Under the pieces are notes generated by a model. The model was given only the letters and a program-made list of their open reading frames with translations. It was not told the origin of the DNA and made no database searches. Shown in pieces: positions 53,928 through 61,932 of a DNA stretch of 64,000 nt; position 1 is the stretch's first letter; every line of letters starts with the position of its first letter. Both the position numbers and the translations under genes were made by a program. Origin of the DNA: Limnobacter sp. SAORIC-580 (GTDB lineage Bacteria; Pseudomonadota; Gammaproteobacteria; Burkholderiales; Burkholderiaceae_B). Location: the NCBI RefSeq assembly GCF_013004065.1, contig NZ_CP053084.1:2666001-2730000 (forward strand), read 5' to 3'.

Positions 53928-54226
53928 GCAACAACTGTTTGTGGACAATCTTCAAAGGTAATGATCATTTTTTTTCCGATTGCTGCTGTCGATTTGACAA
54001 GTGTTGCCAAAGTAACCGAGGTGTTTTCGGGATCCAGCAATCGATCCAACTGACTTCGACTGGTTCCAATTTTGCGTGCCATTTCAGTTTTAGGTATTGA
54101 TCTTGAAATCATCTCTTGCTCGATCATGCAGGCAATCACTTTTTTGATGGCCAAAGCTTCTGCCTCTTCTTGAATGCCCTCTTCTTTCAAGAAATCTTCA
54201 AAATTCGAACCCACGTGTTTATTCAT
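53924..54226 (-). CDS. XRE/HigA-like helix-turn-helix regulator
   Basis: The 100-aa protein has a charged helical N-terminus (FEDFLKEEGIQEEAEALAIK) and a C-terminal HTH (KTEMARKIGTSRSQLDRLLD, then NTSVTLATLVKSTAAIGK), like HigA2-type antitoxins. No toxin gene is found next to it. It is divergent from the nuclease-helicase-S24 gene with 177 bp between starts, so it may regulate that gene. S24 peptidases usually carry their own HTH; here the HTH could be supplied in trans (inference). The intervening region has no clear LexA box. Confidence 0.8.
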   Translation of the reverse strand: MNKHVGSNFEDFLKEEGIQEEAEALAIKKVIACMIEQEMISRSIPKTEMARKIGTSRSQLDRLLDPENTSVTLATLVKSTAAIGKKMIITFEDCPQTVVA

Positions 54227-54403
54227 TTAAAACCACCCATTTCAAGAACGTCGAGCCTCTTCTGTAACAATTACCGGCATTCAGTTCTATTGCTTTGTTT
54301 AACCTCCCCACCCATTTGTAGCCCCCAATTGCCCCACCTGAAATAGTTCATTCAACGAAGGTTTCCTGATACATTCAAAGCACAAGAACAAACCACACCC
54401 GCA

Positions 54404-56782
54404 ATGATCGTTTACACCGCCTGCAAATCGAAGTTTCTCGACGATGTACTGGACGATCAAATTCATGAAGCCATTCACCGGGAATTTCAGCGCAAGCTAT
54501 TCCGCAGAGCAGGCGACTCAGAAGTCAATTCTTGGCGCAACTCAATGAAAGAAATGCGCCAGGTGTTGAACGACCCCGACATTCCCAGCGACTCGCTGGT
54601 ATCCATCGAGTACAACATTCCGTTAACCGGCAAGCGCATTGACTTTATTTTGACGGGGCGCAATGCACAGCTTGAGGAATGCGCCGTCATCATTGAATTG
54701 AAGCAATGGAGCGACGTACAAGCCACCCAACAAGATGCGGTGGTGAATACCTGGCTGGGCAAAGGCAACATCAACACACCCCACCCTTCTTACCAAGCGT
54801 GGACGTATGCTGCACTCATCGAAGATTATTCCGAGGTGGTGCAAAACGAACAGGTGCGCCTCAGTGCCTGCGCGTATTTACACAACTTGGACAGTGCCCA
54901 GGTTATCAACGACCCGTTTTACAAAGCCCACACCGACCGCGCACCCGTATTCATCTCAAAAGACGCGCGCAAGCTTTCCGAGTTTTTAAAAAAGCACGTG
55001 AAGTACGGCGATCAGAACGACTTGATGTACCGCATTGAGCACGGAAAAATTCGCCCATCCAAAAACCTTGCGGACAGCCTGAGCAATATGCTGCTGGGCA
55101 ATCGCGAGTTTTTGATGATCGACGATCAAAAGCTGGTGTATGAAATGGCGCTTGACTTGGCCCATCACCGCAAGGATTCAGGCAAACGCGTGCTGATCGT
55201 GGAAGGAGGCCCGGGCACGGGCAAATCGGTGGTAGCCATCAACCTGCTCAGCGAATTCACACAGCGCGGCATGGTTTGCCAATACGTCTCGAAAAATGCA
55301 GCGCCCCGCGCGGTGTTTGAAGCCAAGCTGACAGGTACATTCAAAAAAACACGCATCGCAAATTTGTTCCGCGGGTCGGGCGGGTATGTAGACAACCAAG
55401 CCAACCAGTTTGATGTGTTGCTGGTGGACGAAGCCCACCGCTTGAATGAAAAAAGCGGTCTGTATGGCAACTTGGGCGAAAACCAAATTAAAGAATTGAT
55501 CCACGCCAGCAAACTGTGCATTTTCTTCGTGGATGAAGACCAGCGCGTTACCTTCAAAGACATTGGCAGCAAAGCGGAGATTCGCAAATGGGCACTGGCC
55601 CTTGGCGCGAAAGTAGTTGAGCAAGAGCTGCGCTCCCAATTTCGCTGCAACGGCAGCGACGGCTACATTGCCTGGCTAAACCACCACCTACAAATTAAAC
55701 CCACCGCCAATTTGAATATGGACGGGTTGGACTTCGATTTCAAGGTGTTCGATTCACCCACGGCGTTGCACAACGCAATTCGCCAGAAGAACGAAGTTAA
55801 CAACAAAGCCCGTGTGGTGGCTGGCTACTGTTGGGACTGGAAAAGCAAAAAGAACCCGCAAGCTTTTGACATCGAGTTTCTTGAACACGACTACAAGGCC
55901 CAATGGAACCTGGACGACGATGGCAGCACATGGATTATCAAGCCCAATAGCGTGGAGCAGGTGGGTTGCATACACACCTGCCAAGGTTTGGAGCTGGACT
56001 ACGTGGGCGTTATTGTTGGCCCAGACTTTGTGGTGCGCAATGGCGAAGTGCTTACTGACGCATTCAAGCGCAGCAATATGGACCAAAGCATTAAAGGGTT
56101 TAAGGGCGGACTGAAAACAGACCGAGCCAACAACCTGGCGATGGCCGATGCAGTGATCAAGAACACCTACAAAACCCTGATGACTCGGGGCATGAAAGGA
56201 TGTTACGTTTACTTTACCGACGACGAAACACGCGCACACTTTCAAACACTGGTGAATGGTTTTGAACACGTGGAGGTGGCACCCATGTTGAACAAATACG
56301 AAGGGCTGGACCTACCGATAGTGCAAGCTGGCCAAGACGCCGCCAACAGCGTGCCCATTTTTGATTTGAAATTTGCCGCCGGGCAGTTTAGCGACTACCA
56401 ACAAGCTGACACGTTTGACCATGTTGTTCTGCCCGCTCACCTGCGCGCCAGCGAAGGCTACTTTGTAGCGCGTGTTGAGGGCGATTCAATGAACAAGCGC
56501 ATACCCCCCGGCGCTTGGTGCCTGTTTCACTTCAACCCGCAAGGCACCCGAAACGGAAAAATTGTGGTGGTACAACACCGCCGAATTTCAGACCCTGAAC
56601 TGGGTGGGCAATACACCATAAAACGCTATAAAAGCGAAAAGCATTTTGGTGAAGATGGCGTGGTGAACAGCGTGATTGTGCTGAAATCAGAATCAACGAA
56701 TGACAAGCATGAAGCGATTGTGCTGAGTGCCGAGGATGCGAAAGAAATGGTGGTAGTGGCGGAGTTTTTGACGGTGGTTTGA
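54404..56782 (+). CDS. Nuclease-helicase-S24 peptidase fusion (PD-(D/E)XK + DUF2075 SF1 helicase + LexA-like peptidase)
   Basis: A 792-aa three-part protein. Residues 1-150 look like a PD-(D/E)XK nuclease: D80 in KRIDFIL, then E98-x-K100 in AVIIELKQW. Residues 240-620 form a DUF2075-type SF1 helicase/ATPase: Walker A VEGGPGTGKS (267-275), Walker B DVLLVDEAHR (337-346), VDEDQRVTF, and HTCQGLELDYVGVIVG as motif V. Residues about 680-792 match S24 (LexA/UmuD) peptidases: VEGDSMNKRIPPGAW with S695, and YTIKRY with K740, so the Ser-Lys dyad is intact. The single frame is continuous with no frameshift. Such a design suggests a DNA- or RNA-targeting defence enzyme whose activity or release is set by self-cleavage (inference). 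It is beside Gabija and AbiE, supporting a defence role. Confidence 0.85.
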   Translation: MIVYTACKSKFLDDVLDDQIHEAIHREFQRKLFRRAGDSEVNSWRNSMKEMRQVLNDPDIPSDSLVSIEYNIPLTGKRIDFILTGRNAQLEECAVIIELKQWSDVQATQQDAVVNTWLGKGNINTPHPSYQAWTYAALIEDYSEVVQNEQVRLSACAYLHNLDSAQVINDPFYKAHTDRAPVFISKDARKLSEFLKKHVKYGDQNDLMYRIEHGKIRPSKNLADSLSNMLLGNREFLMIDDQKLVYEMALDLAHHRKDSGKRVLIVEGGPGTGKSVVAINLLSEFTQRGMVCQYVSKNAAPRAVFEAKLTGTFKKTRIANLFRGSGGYVDNQANQFDVLLVDEAHRLNEKSGLYGNLGENQIKELIHASKLCIFFVDEDQRVTFKDIGSKAEIRKWALALGAKVVEQELRSQFRCNGSDGYIAWLNHHLQIKPTANLNMDGLDFDFKVFDSPTALHNAIRQKNEVNNKARVVAGYCWDWKSKKNPQAFDIEFLEHDYKAQWNLDDDGSTWIIKPNSVEQVGCIHTCQGLELDYVGVIVGPDFVVRNGEVLTDAFKRSNMDQSIKGFKGGLKTDRANNLAMADAVIKNTYKTLMTRGMKGCYVYFTDDETRAHFQTLVNGFEHVEVAPMLNKYEGLDLPIVQAGQDAANSVPIFDLKFAAGQFSDYQQADTFDHVVLPAHLRASEGYFVARVEGDSMNKRIPPGAWCLFHFNPQGTRNGKIVVVQHRRISDPELGGQYTIKRYKSEKHFGEDGVVNSVIVLKSESTNDKHEAIVLSAEDAKEMVVVAEFLTVV

Positions 56783-56783
56783 G

Positions 56784-56819
56784 GGTGAAATGAGTGGCTG
56801 GTTTTCGGCCTGAGCGGAC
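56784..56819 (+). repeat. Left inverted repeat of the Gabija unit
   Basis: Key blocks: GGTGAAATGAG, a variable 7-base spacer, TTTTCGGCC, one variable base, GAGCGGAC. The same order occurs inverted at 60667-60702. Confidence 0.75.
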
Positions 56820-56989
56820 TTCATCAGTGTCTTGAAGAATGGACTGCATTCGAACCGTTGCGGTCCTTCGAGAGGTACCATTGGACTCTCCAGCAGCGGA
56901 TACTCAACGGTTGAGGTCAGCCGCAGCCCGAGCAGGTGCTTCGAAACAGCAATAATGTTAGTAAATAAAATTAAGCACGAGAGGGGAAA

Positions 56990-58786
56990 ATGCGAATTAG
57001 TCGAATCGCGGTCGAGAACTACGCCAACTTCGAGAACGTCGACTTCGCGACGGCCGACAGCTTGGTGATTGTCGGCGAGAACAAGGCAGGCAAGAGCAAC
57101 CTGCTCAGGGCTTTGCGCCTAGTGCTCGACCCTATGCTCCCTGACCGTGACCGGCAGCTGGGTCTTGAGCACTTTTGGGACGGATTAGGCGCTGCGAAGC
57201 TAGGTGCTACCGTCAAAGTGGTCGTTGAGTTCACAGACTTCGAGGACAACGACAACCTGCTCACCGTGTTGGGTGGCAGCTTGGTGGACACCGAGACGCC
57301 AGTCGACGCGCGGCTGACCTACCTGTATCGCCCCAAGGCCGCGCTTAAAGGCGCTGCGCCGCAGACCTTGGCGGACTACGAATTTCTCATATTCGGCGGC
57401 ACCAACGAGGACAACGTCTTTACGGCTGCTCGCAGGCGCGAGTTGCCGATGGATTACCTGTTTGCCCTGCGTGACGCCGAAGGCGACCTGCTGAACTGGA
57501 GGCGTTCGCCTCTGCGGCCCATTATCGAGGAGCTGACGGCCAGTTTGAATGACGAGACTCGCGAGGAAATCCAGCAGCTTGTCAGCAATGCCCAGAACAG
57601 CCTCGCGCAGCGCCCTGAGGTCTCTGCTGCCGCAGCAAAGGTTTACGACCGGCTTGTGGAGATGGTCGGCGACGAACACGCCGTCTCCTTGACGCTGGGC
57701 GCGACCCCGACCAATGTGGACGTACTGCTGCGGGGCTTGCGGCTTCTAATCGACGGGGGCGCCCGCGGCATTGGCGACGCAAGCTTGGGAACGGCGAACC
57801 TGCTCTTCTTGACCCTTAAGGGGCTGGAGCTCGAGCGAGCGGTCGAAGCAGGCGAGCGCAGTCACACGTTCCTAGCTATCGAGGAGCCGGAGGCCCATCT
57901 CCATCCGCACGTTCAGCGGCTGGTGTACAGGCACTACCTCGGCGAGGAGAACGACGCGCCGGAGAACGTTACCACCATCTTAACGACCCATTCGCCGCAC
58001 ATCGCGAGCGTCGCGCCCCTGCGCTCTATCATCCTGCTGAGTGAGGACGCGGAAGGTGGGTCGACCTCCATTACGTCCGCGGCCGAGGTGGAGTTGCTGC
58101 CTGACGAGGAGGCCGACCTGCAGCGCTACATCGACGTCACCCGGGGCGAGCTTTTCTTCGCGCGCGGCATCATCTTCGTGGAAGGCGACGCTGAGCGATT
58201 CCTAATCCCCGCCTTTGCAGCGGCGCTCGACATCGACCTTGACGCACTTGGGGTCACGGTGTGCTCCGTGGCCAGCGCCAACTTCCTGCCGTACGTGAAG
58301 CTGGTATGCCCTGATGCTTTGGGCATCCCCTTTGTCATCTTGACGGACCTCGATCCCCAGGACGCGGGCGCGCCGCTTGCCTTTGACAGAGTTCGGGATA
58401 TCTTGGCCCTGTCGATGGAGCAGGAGGACATCGACCAATACGAGGAGTTCGACGACATCTGGGAAGACGGCGAGTTGAATGGCATCTTCGTCAACGACAA
58501 AACGCTGGAGGTCGAGCTGTTTCAGGCTGGAATGGGCCCTGCGATGGTGCCCATCCTGGAGAAGCACGCGAAAACCTGGGGTGCCCAGCGCAAAGCCATG
58601 ATGAAGGGCTGGATTGACGACCCGACGACGCTAGATGAGGAAAAACTCCTGGGCTGGGTCGGCGAGGTCAGTAAAGGCCGCTTTGCGCAGGCGCTGGCCG
58701 GCTCCGCCACTGATGCGGTCTGCCCCGAGTACATCAAGAAGGCACTGACCTTCGTGACGAATGGCTTCTCCCCAGTCGAGTCCTGA
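56990..58786 (+). CDS. gajA: Gabija GajA: OLD-family ATPase with TOPRIM nuclease
   Basis: The 598-aa product has an N-terminal SMC/ABC-like ATPase split by a helical insert: Walker A GENKAGKS (29-36), signature SLGTANLLFL (265-274), Walker B FLAIEEPEAHLHP (294-306; E298, E299) and H-loop LTTHSPHI (H334). The C-terminal TOPRIM domain has FVEGDAERF (E398) and LTDLDPQD (D453, D455), the metal-binding acidic residues. This is the class 2 OLD layout found with a UvrD-like helicase in Gabija anti-phage systems; B. cereus GajA is about 578 aa. In that system GajA cuts DNA when nucleotide levels fall. ATG has GAGGGGA four bases upstream. It overlaps gajB by 26 bp. Confidence 0.88.
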   Translation: MRISRIAVENYANFENVDFATADSLVIVGENKAGKSNLLRALRLVLDPMLPDRDRQLGLEHFWDGLGAAKLGATVKVVVEFTDFEDNDNLLTVLGGSLVDTETPVDARLTYLYRPKAALKGAAPQTLADYEFLIFGGTNEDNVFTAARRRELPMDYLFALRDAEGDLLNWRRSPLRPIIEELTASLNDETREEIQQLVSNAQNSLAQRPEVSAAAAKVYDRLVEMVGDEHAVSLTLGATPTNVDVLLRGLRLLIDGGARGIGDASLGTANLLFLTLKGLELERAVEAGERSHTFLAIEEPEAHLHPHVQRLVYRHYLGEENDAPENVTTILTTHSPHIASVAPLRSIILLSEDAEGGSTSITSAAEVELLPDEEADLQRYIDVTRGELFFARGIIFVEGDAERFLIPAFAAALDIDLDALGVTVCSVASANFLPYVKLVCPDALGIPFVILTDLDPQDAGAPLAFDRVRDILALSMEQEDIDQYEEFDDIWEDGELNGIFVNDKTLEVELFQAGMGPAMVPILEKHAKTWGAQRKAMMKGWIDDPTTLDEEKLLGWVGEVSKGRFAQALAGSATDAVCPEYIKKALTFVTNGFSPVES

Positions 58787-60560
58787 GTACCTGCAAGCTG
58801 CGCTGCAGCTGCGGGACAACTCCGGTCAGTGGGCGGCTTACGAGTCCACTGGGAATTGCTGCGTGCTGGCCGGTCCGGGCAGCGGAAAGACCAAGACTCT
58901 CGTCACGAAGCTGGCGCGTGTCATGGCAGAGGACGTCCGGTCGCCTCGAGGCGTAGCCTGCATCACCTTCAGCAATGAGTCGGCGCGTGAGCTCATTCGG
59001 CGCCTTCGGCAACTCGGTCTAGAGCAGTCCCCGCGGCTATTCGTTGGAACCGTTCACTCGTTCTGCCTTCTGCATCTGCTGCTGCCGTTTGCTCAGATCG
59101 CCGGGCTGAAGCTCCCTTACCCGCTAAAGGTCGCCACGGAGTCAGAAGCCGCGGGAATCTACCGGGCAGTGGCGGACAAGCTCCGCGGCATTGGCCAGCC
59201 AGTGCGCAGAGAGGAGGTGGACCGGCACCGCCGAGTGAACCTGGACCGCGACAGCAAGGCATGGACACAGAACGAGGAGCTGACCGGCCTGGCTGAGGCT
59301 TACGAGCAGGAGCTGCGCAAGCTGGGGCTCATCGACTTTGAGGACATCGTGCACTACGGTCAGCGCCTCGTGAACGAGCATGACTGGGTCCTGAAGGTCA
59401 TCCGAGCCAAGTTCCCGGTCTTGGCCGTCGATGAATATCAGGACTTAGGCGCTGCGCTCGACCGCATCGTGCGCCGGCTCACCTTCGACGCGGGCGTGCG
59501 TCTTATCGCGGTAGGGGATGTTGACCAGTCGGTCTATGGCTTCACGGGAGCAAACAGCGAGCTGCTGGAAGAGCTGTCAAAGGCGAACGGTGTCGAGACC
59601 ATCCGGCTGAAAATCAATTACAGAAGCGGCACCGGCATTATCGAGGTCGCGCAGCGGGCCTTGGGAAAAGATAGGGGCTACGACTCTTCGGAGCCTGGGC
59701 GGCAAGCCTCCGTCCAGGCGCACAAGTGCGACAAGGGCCTGCAGCACCAGGCCGAGTACGCCATGCAGACGCTGGTGCCCGCGGCACTGGCCGCCAAGAA
59801 AGGACGGCAGCTCGGTGACATTGCAGTGCTGTACCGGAACCGGAATGTTGGCGACGCGGCGGCAATCGAAGCCGTCAAGGCCAAGTACCCGTTCGTGCGC
59901 ATCGACAATGCCGCGCCGTATCGCAAGGTGCCTCTAACAAGCTGGGTGGAGGATTGCGCCATCTGGTGCGCAGGAGGCTGGAAGGTCTCGTCACCACCGC
60001 TGCGCGACTTGCAAGGCAGGTGGATTTCGTTCCATGGCGGGCTATCAGACAAGCTGGCGCGGGACGTTGAGGCGCGGCTCACTCGTTTTTTGTGGGGCCA
60101 CCGAGGTGATGGCGCTGCGCTGGACTTTGTCGCGGCTTTGCGCGCCGAACTGCTTGACGACTTGATAGCCGCCAGAACGGAGCTTGCCGACCAGAGCGCG
60201 CACGTGGAAGGCATGCACAAGGCACTCGAGAAGGGAGGTGTCCTTGTCGGCGCGACGAAGGCGCAGCTCGGTCGCCTTGATGGCGCACCCAAGCAGCTCA
60301 ATCTGCTGACGCTTCACTCTGCCAAAGGCACCGAGTACGACGTCGTCATCATTCTGGGTCTGGACCAAGGCGAGTTCCCCTCTCCGAATTGGGCAGACAA
60401 CACGCCCGAGAGGATGGAGGAAGCGCGTCGACTGTTCTATGTCGGCATCACAAGAGCGCGCGACGAGGTTCACCTGATGTACAGCGGTTTCAGGCAGAAC
60501 CGATTCGGCAGGACGTGGCACGAGGGGCAATCGCAGTTCTTGGATGGCCTGCTGCCATAG
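58761..60560 (+). CDS. gajB: Gabija GajB: UvrD/Rep-like SF1 helicase
   Basis: The 599-aa product shows SF1A helicase motifs in order: Walker A VLAGPGSGKTKT (35-46), ITFSNESARELIRR (Ia), LAVDEYQDL (II, about 222), VGDVDQSVYGFTGA (III), NYRSGTGI (IV), LLTLHSAKGTEYDVV (V) and RLFYVGITRARDEV (VI, about 560). It is longer than the roughly 494-aa GajB of B. cereus. In Gabija it senses DNA ends or phage DNA and works with GajA. The start lies inside the end of gajA in another frame, a common overlap in this system. GC content and codon use match gajA, so they were acquired together. Confidence 0.87.
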   Translation: MASPQSSPEYLQAALQLRDNSGQWAAYESTGNCCVLAGPGSGKTKTLVTKLARVMAEDVRSPRGVACITFSNESARELIRRLRQLGLEQSPRLFVGTVHSFCLLHLLLPFAQIAGLKLPYPLKVATESEAAGIYRAVADKLRGIGQPVRREEVDRHRRVNLDRDSKAWTQNEELTGLAEAYEQELRKLGLIDFEDIVHYGQRLVNEHDWVLKVIRAKFPVLAVDEYQDLGAALDRIVRRLTFDAGVRLIAVGDVDQSVYGFTGANSELLEELSKANGVETIRLKINYRSGTGIIEVAQRALGKDRGYDSSEPGRQASVQAHKCDKGLQHQAEYAMQTLVPAALAAKKGRQLGDIAVLYRNRNVGDAAAIEAVKAKYPFVRIDNAAPYRKVPLTSWVEDCAIWCAGGWKVSSPPLRDLQGRWISFHGGLSDKLARDVEARLTRFLWGHRGDGAALDFVAALRAELLDDLIAARTELADQSAHVEGMHKALEKGGVLVGATKAQLGRLDGAPKQLNLLTLHSAKGTEYDVVIILGLDQGEFPSPNWADNTPERMEEARRLFYVGITRARDEVHLMYSGFRQNRFGRTWHEGQSQFLDGLLP

Positions 60561-60666
60561 CTTTATCGCAAAGCGATGCTGGTGCATCGAATGGGCCTAT
60601 CGAAAGCGGCCCTTCACTGAGGTCCAATCCTGCCCGATAGCTGACTCCCAGAAATAAACCTTGAAG

Positions 60667-60702
60667 GTCCGCTCTGGCCGAAAATAAGTCCCTCATTTCA
60701 CC
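60667..60702 (-). repeat. Right inverted repeat of the Gabija unit
   Basis: On the minus strand it reads GGTGAAATGAG, spacer, TTTTCGGCC, one base, GAGCGGAC, as the left copy at 56784-56819 does. The region 60561-60666 between gajB and this repeat holds no gene; a partly similar GAAAGCGGCCCTTCA lies at about 60603. Confidence 0.75.
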
Positions 60703-60719
60703 GCAACAGAACACATAAA

Positions 60720-60872
60720 TCATTTAGGATTAGCGGTCCATTTATAGCCCGCTTTTTCACGCACCAGCTTTTTCACCGCACACAGTTTCAACGTTTCACA
60801 TCCCGATCTAATTCGAGCAAGTCTGCCTAGTGCCTCCGCTTCAAATTCAGCTGCTTTTGAATTCGCTTTCAT
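60720..60872 (-). CDS. Small 50-aa hypothetical protein
   Basis: This short ORF (MKANSKAAEFEAEALGRLAR at the start) is charged and helical, with two Cys in RIRSGCETLKLCAVKKL and an aromatic end GYKWTANPK. GGAG lies just three bases before the ATG; a GTG three codons upstream is another start. Its stop is 18 bp from the right inverted repeat of the Gabija unit and it is divergent from abiEi. Composition looks protein-like, but there is no known family. It could be a remnant of a longer gene cut by the element's insertion, although the frame ends at its own stop before the repeat. Confidence 0.45.
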   Translation of the reverse strand: MKANSKAAEFEAEALGRLARIRSGCETLKLCAVKKLVREKAGYKWTANPK

Positions 60873-60947
60873 CGTCTCCACACACCCTATTTAACATCAC
60901 CTCCCCAGTACATTAATCACCAGCAATAAGCGAAACAAAAAGCCTTC

Positions 60948-60976
60948 TTGACAAAATTACGCCATGTGTTTAACAT
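60948..60976 (+). promoter_or_regulatory. abiE promoter
   Basis: A consensus -35 TTGACA (60948-60953), a 17-bp spacer and -10 TAACAT (60971-60976). The -10 lies inside the left arm of the 47-bp palindrome, and the start point would fall near its centre, at about 60983. Confidence 0.75.
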
Positions 60977-61007
60977 CCGTCCTAAGGACGGATGTTAAAC
61001 ACATGGC
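60961..61007. promoter_or_regulatory. Perfect 23-bp inverted repeat operator of abiE
   Basis: Two 23-bp arms (60961-60983 and 60985-61007) are exactly complementary around one central A at 60984; each begins GCCATGTGTTTAACATCC in its own 5'-3' direction. It covers the -10 element and the abiEi start codon, an ideal operator for negative autoregulation by AbiEi. Known AbiEi antitoxins bind inverted repeats before their own operon, which supports this reading. Confidence 0.8.
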
Positions 61008-61932
61008 AAAAAACACTAAAGTAATTCAACCCGAAAATATAGCCACAACCATTGCTGCGCAGCTGGCCAAACAAACTGGCCCAGCTGTTACGCAGTATGA
61101 ATTGGCTTGCCTGGTATATCAATGCCTCCAGAATAAAAAATCAACAACCGCAGCTACAAAAAAACAACTCGAAGAAGTTTTAAAACTACTTCAACAATTC
61201 CACTTAATACGTCCCATTGAACCCTTTGCAGAAACACGCGGGTTCCAGCTGTTTGGGTATGAACGCAGCACGGCAATTGAACTTGCATGCTGCCTGGATC
61301 CTTTCGCTTACGTATCTCACCTTAGTGCAATGGAACACTACGGCTTAACCGACCGCTTCTCGCAGTTGGTTTATTTAACGCGGCCAAAAGCTTCTGAATG
61401 GGCAGCATTGGCCAAGGCAAAAATGAACCGCGACCTTGGGCAGCAAACTGAAAATTTTTTGAAACTGGGTTATCCAAAACTAATTCGCCCTACTTTCAAA
61501 AAACTGTCTGGAATTACTGTGCACCTGCTTGAACGTTCAAACCAGGGCGCCTTTCGCACCACAGCACACAGCAGCCTGCGCGTTGCAACAATTGGTCGGG
61601 TTTTTCTGGACATGCTTCGAGAACCCGCTTTGTGCGGTGGCCTGCAACATGTTGTAGACATGTACACCAACCATGCCAAAAAGTACTTGCCATTTGTTGT
61701 AGATGAACTGAACACCCACGGTGCACCAATTGATAAGGTTCGGGCTGGCTACCTGCTTTCCGAGGTTTGCAAGCTTGACCACCCAGCTTTTGCCGACTGG
61801 GAAAAGTTTGCACAACGGGGCGGATCCAGAAAACTTGATCCCGAGGCAGAATTTGAGCCATTTTATTCTGAGCGTTGGAAGCTATCGATCAACCTGCCCT
61901 CTTTATTGAACAACGAGAACACTTTTGAATAA
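61003..61932 (+). CDS. abiEi: AbiEi antitoxin (type IV toxin-antitoxin, autoregulator)
   Basis: The 309-aa product (start MAKNTKVIQPENIATTIAAQ) has an N-terminal winged-helix-like region and a C-terminal AbiEi domain with YVSHLSAMEHYGLTDRFSQL, VYLTRPKAS and a later RVATIGRVFLDMLREPALCG block typical of the family. An upstream in-frame ATG at 60964 lies in the palindrome before the expected transcription start, so 61003 is preferred; AAGGA lies 14 bases before it. AbiEi neutralises AbiEii and represses the operon by binding the inverted repeat. Its end overlaps abiEii by 8 bp. Confidence 0.85.
   Translation: MAKNTKVIQPENIATTIAAQLAKQTGPAVTQYELACLVYQCLQNKKSTTAATKKQLEEVLKLLQQFHLIRPIEPFAETRGFQLFGYERSTAIELACCLDPFAYVSHLSAMEHYGLTDRFSQLVYLTRPKASEWAALAKAKMNRDLGQQTENFLKLGYPKLIRPTFKKLSGITVHLLERSNQGAFRTTAHSSLRVATIGRVFLDMLREPALCGGLQHVVDMYTNHAKKYLPFVVDELNTHGAPIDKVRAGYLLSEVCKLDHPAFADWEKFAQRGGSRKLDPEAEFEPFYSERWKLSINLPSLLNNENTFE

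Larger units (their letters stand above)
56784..60702. mobile_element. Gabija unit bounded by imperfect 36-bp inverted repeats
   Basis: The 3.9-kb segment holds only gajA and gajB and is visibly richer in GC and in GAG/CTG/GTC codons than both sides. Its ends carry inverted repeats (56784-56819 and 60667-60702) matching at 31 of 36 bases. The left end starts one base after the stop codon of the nuclease-helicase gene; the right end lies 18 bp from the stop of a 50-codon ORF. No transposase is inside and no target-site duplication is visible, so it may be a cassette moved in trans, or a gene pair inserted between two copies of an intergenic repeat. The 56820-56989 stretch inside holds no ORF and ends in an AT-rich likely promoter of gajA. 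Confidence 0.55.

Noticed and set aside
54227..54300. Possible toxin gene upstream of the HTH regulator (tail LLQKRLDVLEMGGFK on the minus strand)
   Set aside because: The frame is closed by a stop 15 codons upstream and no other frame gives a RelE/HigB-like protein.
54227..54403. LexA box controlling the S24 fusion gene
   Set aside because: No CTG-N10-CAG pattern was found in the intergenic region; only two loosely similar CCTGA...ATTCAA stretches.
56779..60712. Target-site duplication around the Gabija inverted repeats
   Set aside because: Bases outside the left repeat (TTTGA) and right repeat (GCAAC) do not match, so no duplication of four or more bases is visible.
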